In this document: one piece after another, positions 1 to 8,344 of the stretch | Layout of the letters: the number at the start of each line of letters is the position of its first letter | How positions within the stretch are numbered: the first letter of the stretch is position 1 | Assembly (NCBI RefSeq): GCF_003344865.1 | Contig: NZ_CP031165.1 | Coordinates: forward strand, 5,523,910 to 5,587,909 | Direction of reading: 5' to 3' | Length of the DNA stretch: 64,000 nucleotides | Source: Euzebya pacifica | Lineage (GTDB): Bacteria; Actinomycetota; Nitriliruptoria; Euzebyales; Euzebyaceae | Made by a program: the position numbers and the translations under genes | The notes under the pieces: model-generated | What the model was told of the DNA's origin: nothing | Seen by the model: only the letters and a program-made list of their open reading frames with translations | Databases searched by the model: none

Positions 1-367
1 GCAGGCGACGGGCGATGTCACCGGGCAGGACCAGCTCGCACAGCTCGTCGACGGCCCGCCCGATCCGGTCGATGTCACCTGCGGTGCCGCCCGCGCGGAT
101 CCCCTCCAGCAGCGAGCACCCGGGTGCCAGCTCGAGCGGGTCGAGGTCCCCGACGTTGAGGTCACCGACCGCGGTGGTCAGCGTCGACCCCTCCACCGGC
201 GGCGGACGACGCGCGGCAACCGGGACCTCCTCGGGCCCGAAGGCCACGAACGCCCAGATCAGCACGCCGATCGCAGCCGGGATGGCTGCCAGGCCGAGCA
301 GGACGAACCAGCGAGGCAGCAACGGGTCCTCGAGCTCGCCGGTCCGCGCTCCCTCGTAGACCGACAC
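1..367 (-). CDS. Membrane protein of unknown function (partial, runs off the left edge)
   Basis: An open frame on the minus strand starts at a GTG at 367 and continues beyond base 1, so only about 122 N-terminal residues are visible. A short hydrophilic N-terminus (VSVYEGARTGELEDP) is followed by one membrane segment at about residues 19-43 (WFVLLGLAAIPAAIGV and on). A proline-rich stretch and an acidic, probably extracytoplasmic part with two cysteines come next. It follows purS by 44 bases in the same direction, where many actinobacteria have purQ, so it may be cotranscribed with purC-purS. I do not recognise a family. The start is uncertain because no clear ribosome binding site is visible. 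Confidence 0.6.
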   Translation of the reverse strand, partial: MSVYEGARTGELEDPLLPRWFVLLGLAAIPAAIGVLIWAFVAFGPEEVPVAARRPPPVEGSTLTTAVGDLNVGDLDPLELAPGCSLLEGIRAGGTAGDIDRIGRAVDELCELVLPGDIARRL

Positions 368-411
368 GGTCCGACGGGGGCCGCGCTGCGGCGTGGATCC
401 CGCCACGCGGG

Positions 412-657
412 CTAGCCGTCGACGACGGTGACGGTGTAGGCCTCGATCACCGGGTTGGCCAGCAGCTTGTCGGCCACGGCCTCGGCGAGGCCCTCGGCGT
501 CGGCCACGTCGTCGTCGATCACCAGCTCGATGTGCTTGCCGATGCGCACCTCGGCGACCCCCTCGAAGCCCATGGTGGGGAGGGCGCGCTCGACGGCCTG
601 GCCCTGCGGGTCCAGGATCTCGTGCTTCAGCATCACATCGACGTTCACGCGGGGCAT
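412..657 (-). CDS. purS: Phosphoribosylformylglycinamidine synthase subunit PurS
   Basis: This 81-residue protein is the small structural subunit of the PurL-PurQ-PurS complex, which converts FGAR to FGAM in purine synthesis. It begins MPRVNVDVMLKHEILDPQGQ and shows the family pattern (E-I-LDPQG-A-E-AL..MGF..V..VRIGK). Length and pattern match PurS closely. The frame is open further upstream, but the ATG at 657 gives the standard N-terminus and lies one base after the purC stop, indicating translational coupling. purQ and purL are not in the visible part of the window. Either they follow the membrane gene off the left edge or they lie elsewhere. Confidence 0.95.
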   Translation of the reverse strand: MPRVNVDVMLKHEILDPQGQAVERALPTMGFEGVAEVRIGKHIELVIDDDVADAEGLAEAVADKLLANPVIEAYTVTVVDG

Positions 658-658
658 G

Positions 659-1564
659 TCAGGTCCAGTCGGAGAAGGGGAGGCCGGTGAGCAGCTCGTA
701 GGCCTCAACGTATCGGGAGCGGGTGCGCTGCACGATCTCGTCGGGCAGCTCGGGGCCGGGAGGGGTCTTGTCCCAGTCCAGCGTCTCGAGCCAGTCGCGG
801 ACGTACTGCTTGTCGAACGACCGCTGGGCGCGTCCGGGTTCGTAGTCGTCGGCTGGCCAGAAGCGAGACGAGTCGGGGGTCAGCACCTCGTCGATGAGGA
901 CGATCTCGCCGTCGACGAGGCCGAACTCGAACTTGGTGTCGGCGAGGATGATGCCGCGCTGGCGAGCGTGGTCGGCCGCCCGGCCGTACAGCTCCAGGGT
1001 CAGGCCGCGGACACGGTCGGCGACCTCTCGGCCGACGATGCCGGCGGCGGTGGCGAAGTCGATGTTCTCGTCGTGGTCGCCGAGCTCGGCCTTGGTCGCC
1101 GGGGTGAACAGCACCTCGGGCAGGCGGTCGGACTCCTGCAGGCCCTCTGGCAGGTCGATGCCGCACACGGTCCCGTCCGCGAGGTATTCCTTCCAGCCCG
1201 AGCCGGACAGGTACCCGCGGGCCACGCACTCGATGGCCAGCGGCTGCGCCCGGCGGCACAACATCGACCGACCAGCGAGGAGGTCGGCGTGGTCGGCCAG
1301 CCCCTCGGGGAAGGTCGCGGGGTCGGTGGCGATCAGGTGGGTGGTGACGACGTCGTCGAGCTGCTGCAGCCAGAACGCGGTCATGGCCGTCAGCACCTTG
1401 CCCTTGTCGGGGATGGGTGTGGGCATGACGACGTCGAACGCGCTGATCCGGTCGCTGGCGACCAGCAGCAGCTGGTCCTCGCCGACCGCGAAGATCTCGC
1501 GGACCTTGCCGGCCCCGAGGCGCGTGACGCCGGGGAGGCCGGCGAGGGAGTCGAGTTCGCTCAT
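659..1564 (-). CDS. purC: Phosphoribosylaminoimidazole-succinocarboxamide synthase (SAICAR synthetase)
   Basis: PurC joins CAIR and aspartate using ATP to make SAICAR in the cytosolic purine pathway. The 301-residue protein has the ATP-binding N-terminus GAGKVREIF, the signature region SAFDVVMPTPIPDKGKVL, the RGYLSGSGW segment and the DTKFEFG motif, and its length is typical. The ATG at 1564 is chosen because a TACCCT box lies eight bases upstream, the leaderless pattern seen repeatedly in this window; longer in-frame extensions give low-complexity Arg/Pro-rich sequence. It is the first gene of a purC-purS unit. purK and purE lie 2 kb away on the other strand. Confidence 0.96.
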   Translation of the reverse strand: MSELDSLAGLPGVTRLGAGKVREIFAVGEDQLLLVASDRISAFDVVMPTPIPDKGKVLTAMTAFWLQQLDDVVTTHLIATDPATFPEGLADHADLLAGRSMLCRRAQPLAIECVARGYLSGSGWKEYLADGTVCGIDLPEGLQESDRLPEVLFTPATKAELGDHDENIDFATAAGIVGREVADRVRGLTLELYGRAADHARQRGIILADTKFEFGLVDGEIVLIDEVLTPDSSRFWPADDYEPGRAQRSFDKQYVRDWLETLDWDKTPPGPELPDEIVQRTRSRYVEAYELLTGLPFSDWT

Positions 1565-1572
1565 GGCCGCCG

Positions 1573-1578
1573 AGGGTA
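1573..1578 (-). promoter_or_regulatory. Extended -10-like box of a leaderless purC promoter
   Basis: TACCCT on the minus strand is separated by eight bases from the purC ATG. Transcription from this box would start at or next to the start codon, with no room for a ribosome binding site. The same spacing recurs at seven other genes here. Confidence 0.5.
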
Positions 1579-1650
1579 AAGGACCGGAGCGGCTGTTCCA
1601 CACGTCCGTCAGGTTGCCGACCCCCGAGCCGTACCCCTGCCCGACGACTA

Positions 1651-1667
1651 CGCTGCACCGTGCAGCG
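1651..1667. promoter_or_regulatory. Inverted repeat overlapping a -10-like box upstream of the acylphosphatase gene
   Basis: CGCTGCA and TGCAGCG flank a three-base centre. The repeat overlaps a TACGCT box at 1649-1654, about 60 bases before the acylphosphatase start. It could be an operator or a 5' leader hairpin. No regulator is known to me. Confidence 0.35.
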
Positions 1668-1713
1668 ACGACGGTCGTTGCCGCCCCGTCGCCGTTCGAA
1701 GGGGAGACCTGCC

Positions 1714-2022
1714 ATGACCCGCACCGCCGACCCCGCGCCGACCCCGAACGGGGAGGTCCGCGTGCACCTGCGCGTCGAGGGGCATGTCCAGGGTGTCTTC
1801 TACCGTGCCACCACCCAGCGCACCGCCCGCGAGCACGGCACGACCGGATGGATCCGCAACCGGCCCGACGGCACCGTGGAGCTGGAGGTGCAGGGGCCGG
1901 CCGACGCCGTCGAGGGCGTCGTCGCCTTCTGCCGCACCGGTCCGTCCGACGCCCGGGTCGTGCAGGTCCTGGTGGACGACCGGCCGACGGTCGACGGCGA
2001 GGAGGACTTCGAGGTGCGATGA
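1714..2022 (+). CDS. Acylphosphatase
   Basis: This 102-residue cytosolic enzyme hydrolyses carboxyl-phosphate bonds of acyl phosphates. The conserved VEGHVQGVFYR segment supplies the phosphate loop and catalytic Arg, and GWIRNRPDGTVE supplies the catalytic Asn; both lie in the N-terminal half as in AcyP. The ATG at 1714 is preceded by an AAGGGGAG ribosome binding site and places the conserved strand near residue 15. The stop overlaps the start of the polymerase gene (ATGA), so the two are translationally coupled. A functional link between acylphosphatase and a repair polymerase is not obvious and is probably operon convenience. Confidence 0.93.
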   Translation: MTRTADPAPTPNGEVRVHLRVEGHVQGVFYRATTQRTAREHGTTGWIRNRPDGTVELEVQGPADAVEGVVAFCRTGPSDARVVQVLVDDRPTVDGEEDFEVR

Positions 2023-2960
2023 CCGTTCGGCTGTCCTCTCCCGACAAGGTCCTGTGGCCCGACGTCGGCCTGACCAAGGCCGACCTGTTCGCCTGGGTCA
2101 CCGACGCCGCCCCGCGCTTGCTGCCGCAGGTCGTCGACCGTCCGCTTTCGCTCAAGCGCTTCCCGAAGGGCGTGCGGGGCAAGGGCTTCTTCCAGAAGGA
2201 CCTGCCCGACCACGCCCCCGATTCGATCCGCCGCTGGCGGGTGTGGGCGGAGTCCGCGGATCGCGAGGTCGCCTACGCCCTGGTCGACGACGTCGAGGGC
2301 CTGCAGTGGCTCGCACAGCAGAACACCATCGAGCTGCACCCCGCCCTGCTTCGTGTCGACCGTCCGGACCGGGCCGACCAGCTGGTCTTCGACATCGACC
2401 CCGGTCCGATGGCGGTGTCCCCCGGCCGCGTGGCCCTCTGGGTCAAGGAGGTCCTCGACGAGCTCGAGCTCGTGGCACGCGTCAAGACGTCCGGCGGCAA
2501 GGGCGTGCACGTGATCGTGCCCATCGAGCGCCGGTACGGGCCCGAGCTGCTGCGTCCGCTGACCCTCGCCATCGCTCGGATGGTGGCCGATCGGCATCCT
2601 GACGAGCTGACGGTGGAGATGCGCAAGGCCGACCGGGAGGGGCGGACGCTGATCGACTGGTCGCGAGGTGGCGGGTCGACGCTGATCGCGGCGTGGAGCC
2701 CCCGGGCGAGGGCCGAGGCCACCGTGGCCATGCCGCTGTCGTGGGATCAGGTCGACGCCGACCTCGACCCCACCCGCTGGACCATGCGCAACGCCCTGGA
2801 CCTGGACGACCCGTGGGCCGACGACGGCGTGTCGCCCCAGCGGCTCGAACACGCCCGCGACGCCGTGCGGGACGCCGGGTTCGACCTGGTCGATGCCAGC
2901 CCGCGCGACCGGACCGCCAACGCCCTGTCCCGGGGTGGCCTGGCCCGCGACAGGGGATGA
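2019..2960 (+). CDS. LigD-type primase-polymerase (PolDom family), stand-alone
   Basis: This 313-residue protein matches the polymerase domain of bacterial LigD, an archaeo-eukaryotic-primase-like nucleotidyltransferase used in nonhomologous end joining and gap filling. Visible motifs are LSLKRFPKG and GFFQK near the N-terminus, the metal-binding FDIDPG (about residues 128-133), and the SGGKGVHVIVPI motif. The length fits the polymerase domain alone: no ligase or 3'-phosphoesterase domain is fused. It overlaps the acylphosphatase stop by four bases. Ku and a separate ligase, if present, are outside the window. Actinobacteria commonly have stand-alone PolD paralogues, so a role apart from classical end joining is possible. 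Confidence 0.9.
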   Translation: MTVRLSSPDKVLWPDVGLTKADLFAWVTDAAPRLLPQVVDRPLSLKRFPKGVRGKGFFQKDLPDHAPDSIRRWRVWAESADREVAYALVDDVEGLQWLAQQNTIELHPALLRVDRPDRADQLVFDIDPGPMAVSPGRVALWVKEVLDELELVARVKTSGGKGVHVIVPIERRYGPELLRPLTLAIARMVADRHPDELTVEMRKADREGRTLIDWSRGGGSTLIAAWSPRARAEATVAMPLSWDQVDADLDPTRWTMRNALDLDDPWADDGVSPQRLEHARDAVRDAGFDLVDASPRDRTANALSRGGLARDRG

Positions 2961-2992
2961 CCCAAGGGCACCTGCGGGCGTAGGATCGATGG

Positions 2993-3604
2993 GTGGCGGA
3001 CCTACCGACCCCGGTGCTCGTGATCGCCGGTCTGGCCTTCGCGGCCTGGCTGGGACTCATCGTCCGCGTCGTCGTGGGGGCAGCGGCCCGACGACGCCTG
3101 GAGGAAGCCGACGTCGTCACCGCCGGGGGTGCCCGGGCGCGCGACGGTGACGTGGTCGCGGTGCGGGGCCGGATCGCCGTCGGTCCGACGGGGCTGATCC
3201 GTGCACCCCGGACCGGGGAGGTCGGGGTGCACGCCCGTTACAGGGTGTCGCGGTCCGTCGACCACGTCCAGGAGGTCGATGGCGACCGTCGCATGGTCAC
3301 CGACACCGACGTCGAGGAGGAGGTCGAGGTCCCGGCCGACGACCCGGTGATCGAGGTGGCCGACCGACACGACGATCGCATCCGTGTCCGCGCCCGTGAC
3401 CTGGAGGACCTGCCCGCCGAACGTGTCCTGTCCGACACCACCCAGCTGCCCCGACCCACCGGTGCACGGTCGGCCGTCCGCACGGTCACCGAGGACGTGG
3501 TTCGCGACGGCACCCCGGTCGTGCTCCGTGGCCGGGTCGAGGTCGTCGACGGGGTGGTCTGGTTGCGTCCGTCCCTCGGCGAGCCGGTGGTGGTCCAGCG
3601 CTGA
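2993..3604 (+). CDS. Single-pass membrane protein of unknown function
   Basis: The 203-residue protein has one N-terminal membrane segment (about residues 8-28, [20 protein letters not shown]) and then a soluble, acidic, beta-rich domain. The stretch with [22 protein letters not shown] followed by YRVSRSV faintly resembles the GIDE-type domain of other membrane proteins, but this is not certain. The GTG at 2993 follows a TAGGAT box (2981-2986) by six bases, a leaderless arrangement, so it is probably transcribed independently of the polymerase gene 32 bases upstream. No catalytic motif is visible. Confidence 0.75.
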   Translation: MADLPTPVLVIAGLAFAAWLGLIVRVVVGAAARRRLEEADVVTAGGARARDGDVVAVRGRIAVGPTGLIRAPRTGEVGVHARYRVSRSVDHVQEVDGDRRMVTDTDVEEEVEVPADDPVIEVADRHDDRIRVRARDLEDLPAERVLSDTTQLPRPTGARSAVRTVTEDVVRDGTPVVLRGRVEVVDGVVWLRPSLGEPVVVQR

Positions 3605-3657
3605 CCCCTCCGTCCGGCCGACCGTCGCCGCTGCCGACTGTCGTATCCTCGCCGCCC

Positions 3658-4833
3658 GTGTCGACCTCTTCCGAACCCCGCCCCCGCGAGCCCCACACCA
3701 CCGTCCTCGGGATGGTCGGTGGCGGACAGCTCGCCCGCATGACCGCCCTCGATGCTGCCCGCCTGGGTGTCGACGTCCGCGTCCTCGCCGGCGCCTCGGA
3801 CCAGGGGGTCCGTGGCCTCTTCGAGGTCGTCGACGGTGCCCACGACGATCCGGCAGCGCTGCGACGACTGGCCGACCAGGTCGACGTGGTGACCTTCGAC
3901 CACGAGCTGGTGCCGCTGGACGCCATCGCCGCGTTGGAGGCCGACGGCCATCCGGTGCGCCCCTCCAGCACCACGCTGTCGTTCACCGACAAGCTGCACC
4001 AGCGCCAGGCCTTCGCCGACGCCGGCCTGCCCGTCCCGCCGTTCGCCCGCGTGACCTCCACCGACGAGGTCGAGACGTTCGCCGCCGCACACGGCTGGCC
4101 GGTCGTGCTGAAGGCCCCGCGTGGGGGCTACGACGGTCGTGGGGTCTCCGTTGCCGAGGACCTCGCCGCCGCCGAGGACATGCTGACCGCGGCCGCCGGA
4201 CGCCCGCTGCTGGCAGAGGCCCACCTGGACCTGACGATGGAGCTGGCCGTCCTCGTGGTGACCTCCGCCACCGGGCAACGGGCCGTCTACGACGTCGTCG
4301 AGTCGGTCCAGGTCGACGGGATGTGCCGCGAGGTGCATGCGGCCGACGGCCACCTGTCGGTCTCGATGGTCGCCGAGGGCCGCCGGCTGGGCGAGCGGGT
4401 CGCCGACCTGGTGGAGTCCGTCGGTGTGCTTGCCGTCGAGCTGTTCGTCGTGGGCGACGAGGTCCTGGTCAACGAGATCGCCCCACGGCCCCACAACTCC
4501 GGCCACCACACCATCGACGGTTGCGTGACGTCGCAGTTCGAGAACCACGCGCGAGCGGTGCTCGGTTGGCCGCTCGGGTCCGTCGCCCCCACCGCATCGT
4601 CGACGGTGATGGTCAACGTGGTCGGCACCGACGTCGACCCGCGCGAGCGGGCCGCCCTCGTCACCGAGGACGTGCGCATCCACCTGTACGGCAAGTCCGT
4701 GCGGCCGGGCCGCAAGATCGGCCACGTCACCGCCACCGGCACCGACCACGACGAGGTCGCCGCCCGAGCCCGTCGAGCGGCCGCGATCCTCGAGGGCAGC
4801 GCCCCCACCAGCGACACAGGAGCAACGACATGA
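3658..4833 (+). CDS. purK: N5-carboxyaminoimidazole ribonucleotide synthase
   Basis: PurK uses ATP and bicarbonate to convert AIR to N5-CAIR, the step before PurE. The 391-residue ATP-grasp protein shows the N-terminal [14 protein letters not shown] motif, the [18 protein letters not shown]-binding loop and the [17 protein letters not shown] active-site segment typical of PurK. The GTG start at 3658 lies eight bases after a TATCCT box, suggesting a leaderless mRNA. The first 13 residues are a non-conserved extension before the conserved core. The stop overlaps the purE start (ATGA), so purK-purE form a coupled pair on the plus strand, separate from purC-purS. Confidence 0.96.
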   Translation: MSTSSEPRPREPHTTVLGMVGGGQLARMTALDAARLGVDVRVLAGASDQGVRGLFEVVDGAHDDPAALRRLADQVDVVTFDHELVPLDAIAALEADGHPVRPSSTTLSFTDKLHQRQAFADAGLPVPPFARVTSTDEVETFAAAHGWPVVLKAPRGGYDGRGVSVAEDLAAAEDMLTAAAGRPLLAEAHLDLTMELAVLVVTSATGQRAVYDVVESVQVDGMCREVHAADGHLSVSMVAEGRRLGERVADLVESVGVLAVELFVVGDEVLVNEIAPRPHNSGHHTIDGCVTSQFENHARAVLGWPLGSVAPTASSTVMVNVVGTDVDPRERAALVTEDVRIHLYGKSVRPGRKIGHVTATGTDHDEVAARARRAAAILEGSAPTSDTGATT

Positions 4834-5360
4834 GCCAGCAGGACCCGGTTGTCGGGATCACGATGGGCAGCGACAGCGACCTGCCGGTCATGGGTGCCGC
4901 CGCTGACGTGCTCGAGACGTTCGGCGTCCCCCACGAGGTTCGGGTCGTCTCGGCCCACCGCACCCCCCAGGTGCTGGCCGACTACGGCACCACCGCTGCC
5001 GAGCGCGGGTTGAAGGTCATCATCGCCGGGGCCGGCGGGGCGGCCCACCTGCCCGGGATGCTGGCCGCGTTCACCACCCTCCCCGTCATCGGTGTGCCGG
5101 TGCCCAACGGTGCCCTCAACGGCATGGATGCGCTGCTGTCGATCGCCCAGATGCCCGGCGGCGTCCCGGTGGCGACCGTGGCGATCGGCAACGCCAAGAA
5201 CGCCGGTCTGCTGGCGATCCGCATGCTGGCCACCGCCGACCCCGACCTGGCCGAGAAGCTGGCGGCGGATCAGCAGGCGATGAAGGACATGGTGGCCGAC
5301 AAGGACGATCGCGTGCGTGCCCGCTACGCCGGGGAGAGCGGCTTCGGCTTCACCGGCTGA
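4830..5360 (+). CDS. purE: N5-carboxyaminoimidazole ribonucleotide mutase
   Basis: PurE rearranges N5-CAIR to CAIR. The 176-residue protein begins [20 protein letters not shown], has the SAHRTP motif with the catalytic His, and the [11 protein letters not shown] and [16 protein letters not shown] segments of class I PurE. Length is typical. The ATG overlaps the purK stop by four bases, and the gene ends in the arm of a hairpin that also faces the convergent phosphatase gene. No regulatory site internal to the pair is visible. Confidence 0.96.
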   Translation: MSQQDPVVGITMGSDSDLPVMGAAADVLETFGVPHEVRVVSAHRTPQVLADYGTTAAERGLKVIIAGAGGAAHLPGMLAAFTTLPVIGVPVPNGALNGMDALLSIAQMPGGVPVATVAIGNAKNAGLLAIRMLATADPDLAEKLAADQQAMKDMVADKDDRVRARYAGESGFGFTG

Positions 5361-5383
5361 CCGCCCGGACCGAATCGGGCGGT
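5360..5383. terminator. Bidirectional terminator-like hairpin between purE and the phosphatase gene
   Basis: ACCGCCCG and CGGGCGGT form an eight-pair stem with an eight-base loop between the convergent stops at 5360 and 5395. No T-run follows, which is usual at this GC content. Confidence 0.55.
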
Positions 5384-5394
5384 ACCGGCAGTCG

Positions 5395-6627
5395 TCAGGC
5401 GGCGTGCGGCGCCCAGTGCACCAGCGCCAGGTCGTCGGACTGCGTGGCGTGCGGGCAGACCTTCTGCGCCAGGGTGTACACGTCGCAGTCCGGGGCCAGC
5501 GCCGCACCCTCGCGGCAGCAGGTCATCAGCCGCAGGAAGCCCGCGTCGAGGTCCTCGTCGCGGCGTTCGACGAGTCCGTCGGTGAACAACATCAGGCCCT
5601 CGCCGTCCTCCAGGCGCACCTCGCACGACGGGTCGTGCACGCACGGTCCCACACCCAGCGGCGGCGAGGCCCCCTGCATCAGGACCCTGGGGTTCGGTCC
5701 GGTCACGACCGGCGGCATGGCGCCGGCCCGAGCCCAGCGGACCGTTCGGCCGTCCGCGCTGATCCGCATCACCACCAGGGCAGCGCCCTCGCACCCGGGC
5801 AGGTCGCCACACGCAGTCTCGATGCGGTTGATCGTGTCCGCCGGCGTCGGTGACTGCCCCGCGAAGACCGCCCGAGCGGCTGCGCGGAGCTGGGCAGCCG
5901 CGTGGGTGCTCGTCACCCCGTGGCCGACCACGTCACCCACGACGACGTCCATCTGGCCGTCGGCGCGGAGGAACGCGTCGTAGAAGTCGCCGCCGACGTC
6001 GTCGGTGTCGATCACGGGCCGGTACTTGCCCTGCAACCTGCCCCCGGGATGCACCGGCAGCTGGTCCGGGATGAGCCGACGCTGGAGGTCGTGCACCATC
6101 GTGGAGTAGTCGCGGTTGGCATCGACCGTCTCGGTCACGAGGGCCGCGAGCTGCTCCAGGATGTCGACCGTGCGGACGTCCCAGACGCGACGTTCGCTGT
6201 CGATCACACAGAAGCTGCCGAGGACGTGGCCGTCGGGGTCGCGGATCGGTACGCCGCAGTACGCCTCGACCCCGATGTCGTGCCGTGCGGGGTGGTCCGC
6301 CCATCCGGGGTCCGCACCCAGGTCGTCGATGACGACCGGGTCCTCGGAGGCGACGACGGTCTGGCAGACCGAGTGCGACAGCGGCGTCTGGCGGTCGCTT
6401 GCCCAGGGTTCGTGCAGGCCGTGCTGGCTCGTGAAGTACTGCCGGTCCTCGTCGACCATGGAGATCAGCGACACCGGCGCACCCGTCAGGGACGACGCGA
6501 GGCGGGTCAGGCGGTCCAGCCGATGGAAGGTGTCACCACCCAGCAGGCCGCTCCGACGCAACGCCTCGAGACGTCCCCGGTCCTGTGCTGCAGGACTTGA
6601 GGTTCCCATCACGTTCGTTGCCACCAC
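5395..6627 (-). CDS. GAF-domain SpoIIE-type PP2C phosphatase (RsbU-like)
   Basis: A cytosolic signalling phosphatase of about 410 residues. The first half is a GAF sensor domain (SLTGAPVSLISMVDEDRQYF through GSFCVIDSERRVW). The second half is a SpoIIE/RsbU-type serine phosphatase with the metal-binding motifs VGGDFYDAF, VVGDVVGHG and LFTDGLVERR. Such proteins dephosphorylate anti-anti-sigma factors in partner-switching pathways; no RsbV/RsbW partner is nearby, so the target is unknown. The GTG at 6627 is seven bases downstream of a TAGGCT box, consistent with leaderless translation. An in-frame ATG at 6609 is the alternative. It is divergent from the acetyltransferase gene. Confidence 0.88.
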   Translation of the reverse strand: MVATNVMGTSSPAAQDRGRLEALRRSGLLGGDTFHRLDRLTRLASSLTGAPVSLISMVDEDRQYFTSQHGLHEPWASDRQTPLSHSVCQTVVASEDPVVIDDLGADPGWADHPARHDIGVEAYCGVPIRDPDGHVLGSFCVIDSERRVWDVRTVDILEQLAALVTETVDANRDYSTMVHDLQRRLIPDQLPVHPGGRLQGKYRPVIDTDDVGGDFYDAFLRADGQMDVVVGDVVGHGVTSTHAAAQLRAAARAVFAGQSPTPADTINRIETACGDLPGCEGAALVVMRISADGRTVRWARAGAMPPVVTGPNPRVLMQGASPPLGVGPCVHDPSCEVRLEDGEGLMLFTDGLVERRDEDLDAGFLRLMTCCREGAALAPDCDVYTLAQKVCPHATQSDDLALVHWAPHAA

Positions 6628-6634
6628 CCCGTCG

Positions 6635-6640
6635 AGCCTA
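6635..6640 (-). promoter_or_regulatory. -10-like box, leaderless promoter of the GAF-SpoIIE gene
   Basis: TAGGCT on the minus strand lies seven bases before the GTG at 6627. This spacing decides the choice of start. Confidence 0.45.
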
Positions 6641-6748
6641 GCAAGGGTCAATCCGCTGGTCGCCACGGGGAAGTCGGCGGGCAACCGTGTGATTCACCTG
6701 TTCCCACCAACTATCTGGGTTTGCATTACGGACCCAGCTGTGACAGTC

Positions 6749-6769
6749 TGAGTTCACAATCCGAACTCA
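6749..6769. promoter_or_regulatory. Perfect inverted repeat just upstream of the acetyltransferase gene
   Basis: TGAGTTC and GAACTCA are separated by seven bases. The repeat lies between a GACAGT -10-like box (6742-6747) and the AGGGGG ribosome binding site of the gene at 6783. A repressor site or a leader hairpin is plausible; the regulator is unknown. Confidence 0.4.
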
Positions 6770-6782
6770 AGGGGGTCCCGCC

Positions 6783-7415
6783 ATGCTGATGCCACTGTCC
6801 GCGCCACCGCCTGCCAGCCCCGTCTCGCTTCCCGATGACGGCATGCCGCTGACCGGCGGCCCGGCCCTGTTCGACGTCCCCGCCGCTCGTCGCCACGTCG
6901 TCCCGACCGCCAGGGGGCCGGTGCTCCTGCGCCCGGTGACGCCCCTCGACACGCACGCCGTGGACCGGTTCGTGCGCGGGCTGTCGCCGACCTCGCGGTT
7001 CAGGCGCTTCCATTCCGCCGTCCACCGGTTGACCGACCGGCAGCTGGCCGGAGTGGTCGACGTCGACCACCGTGGCCGCGAGACCCTCCTCACCGTGGCC
7101 GGGAGCGGGGCCGCAGCCAGGGTCGTCGGCATGGGGCAGTACCTGGTCCAGTCCCACCCCGCGGACTCCGTTGACCTTGCCGTCGTCGTCGACGACGACT
7201 GGCAGCGCCTCGGCCTCGGCCGCTTGCTGCTCGAGGCGACCGTCGACGCCGCCCGGGAGAGCGGCTTCCGCACCGCCACCGCGTACGTCCAGGCCGAGAA
7301 CCGCGCGATGCTGACCCTGCTCCGTGGCACCCGGCTGCCGATGGCACGGTCGAACGAGGGCGCGATCGTCGAGGTCCTGATCGACCTGACACGGATCGGC
7401 ACGGCCGCTGGCTGA
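6783..7415 (+). CDS. GNAT-family N-acetyltransferase
   Basis: The 210-residue protein carries a GNAT fold. After a 45-residue N-terminal part comes LLRPVTPLDTHAVDRFV, then the central strands, the acetyl-CoA pyrophosphate-binding motif DDWQRLGLGRLLLEA (about residues 138-152) and the YVQAENRAMLTLLR helix. This architecture resembles the GNAT domains found with cAMP-binding or protein-acetylating enzymes of actinobacteria, but there is no cyclic-nucleotide domain here and the substrate cannot be read from the sequence. A strong AAGGGGG site precedes the ATG, and an inverted repeat lies just upstream. Confidence 0.85.
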   Translation: MLMPLSAPPPASPVSLPDDGMPLTGGPALFDVPAARRHVVPTARGPVLLRPVTPLDTHAVDRFVRGLSPTSRFRRFHSAVHRLTDRQLAGVVDVDHRGRETLLTVAGSGAAARVVGMGQYLVQSHPADSVDLAVVVDDDWQRLGLGRLLLEATVDAARESGFRTATAYVQAENRAMLTLLRGTRLPMARSNEGAIVEVLIDLTRIGTAAG

Positions 7416-7433
7416 GCCGGTCGCCGTCCGGAA

Positions 7434-7883
7434 TCAGGGACGTCCCCGGACGTCGGGTGCGGCGTGACCGGTCACGGTCAGCTCGATGTCCTGCGTCCCG
7501 ATCATGCGCAGGAGGTGGAGCTCGGCCGTGCCCGTGATGCTGACGCCGACACGGGTGTCGGTGGCGGTCACCTGCACGTCGTCGATGCCCGTTCGTTCGT
7601 GATGGGCGTCGACGGCACGCAGCGCCCGCTCGCGTGCCCGGGAGGGATCGAGGCGGGGATCGCCATCCCGCAGCGCGGCGTCGTCGAGCGCGGTCGCGCC
7701 GGCCGCAGCGGCATCGTCGGCAACCGCGGCCAGCCGGGCCCGAACCGAGGCGGCCGACCACAGGTCGAGGGTGATCCCACCGAGGAGCAGCAACAGGACC
7801 GGGACGACCATCAGCCACACCGTGACCGACCCCCGGTCACCGCTCCACCCGGTCGGCTGCCCGCAAGGCATCTGCTGCGTCAT
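7434..7883 (-). CDS. TadE/TadG-like pseudopilin or secretion-helicase-associated membrane protein
   Basis: A 149-residue protein with a short N-terminus ending DRGSVTVWL, then one membrane helix (about residues 22-42, VWLMVVPVLLLLLGGITLDL) and an extracytoplasmic domain rich in short-chain residues (RARLAAVADDAAAAGATALDD). This is the layout of Tad pilus accessory proteins (Rv3654c-like in mycobacteria). It is the last gene of a four-gene minus-strand cluster with overlapping starts and stops (ATGA with the preceding TadE gene). It probably helps assemble a Flp-type pilus or pseudopilus whose motor and platform genes lie elsewhere in this window. Confidence 0.72.
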   Translation of the reverse strand: MTQQMPCGQPTGWSGDRGSVTVWLMVVPVLLLLLGGITLDLWSAASVRARLAAVADDAAAAGATALDDAALRDGDPRLDPSRARERALRAVDAHHERTGIDDVQVTATDTRVGVSITGTAELHLLRMIGTQDIELTVTGHAAPDVRGRP

Positions 7884-8344
7884 CGCCCGCGGTGGGGGTC
7901 GAGCACACGGATGTGATCGCCCATGACCCACGGCCCCTCGACGGTGCCGCCGCCGGGCAGCGTCACTGGTGAGGTCGGCAGGACCACGCGCACGCGGACC
8001 TCGCCATCGCGGGGCAGGCTCGTTCCCGGCGGCAGGTGGACCGTCACGGTCGCTTCGTCCGGCGGGATCCCGCGGCCGTCCAGCACGGCGACGACGGCCT
8101 GCTCGGCCGCCGTGCGGGCCGTGGCGACGTCGACGGCCGTGGCAGCGGCCCGTGCCCCTTCCCGTGCTGCCACCGCGGCAGCCTCGTGGCGGGACGCCCA
8201 GCCCGGCAGGAGCGCGACGACCAGCAGCGTCGGGACGACCAGCAACGCCATGCCGACCATCCATTCGGCCGTGACGAAGCCGTCCTCACCCGACGCGGCG
8301 ACGCCAGCCGTCCCTGGTGGGGGATGGGCGGATGGAGACCGCAT
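7880..8344 (-). CDS. TadE-family pseudopilin-like protein
   Basis: The 154-residue protein has a hydrophilic leader, a prepilin-like junction GFVTAEWMVGMALLVVPTLL with glutamate five residues after the glycine, a single membrane helix, and a C-terminal domain containing VRVRVVLPTSPVTLPGGG. These fit the TadE pseudopilin family processed by a prepilin peptidase. The start overlaps the previous stop (TGATG), and its own stop overlaps the next ATG. It is expected to sit in the membrane as part of the Tad apparatus. Confidence 0.75.
   Translation of the reverse strand: MRSPSAHPPPGTAGVAASGEDGFVTAEWMVGMALLVVPTLLVVALLPGWASRHEAAAVAAREGARAAATAVDVATARTAAEQAVVAVLDGRGIPPDEATVTVHLPPGTSLPRDGEVRVRVVLPTSPVTLPGGGTVEGPWVMGDHIRVLDPHRGR

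Noticed and set aside
455-1579. Long plus-strand open frame across purS and purC
   Set aside because: It is antisense to two certain genes, is rich in Gly, Arg and Val from GC bias, and has no family motif. Many similar frames in the window were left out for the same reason.
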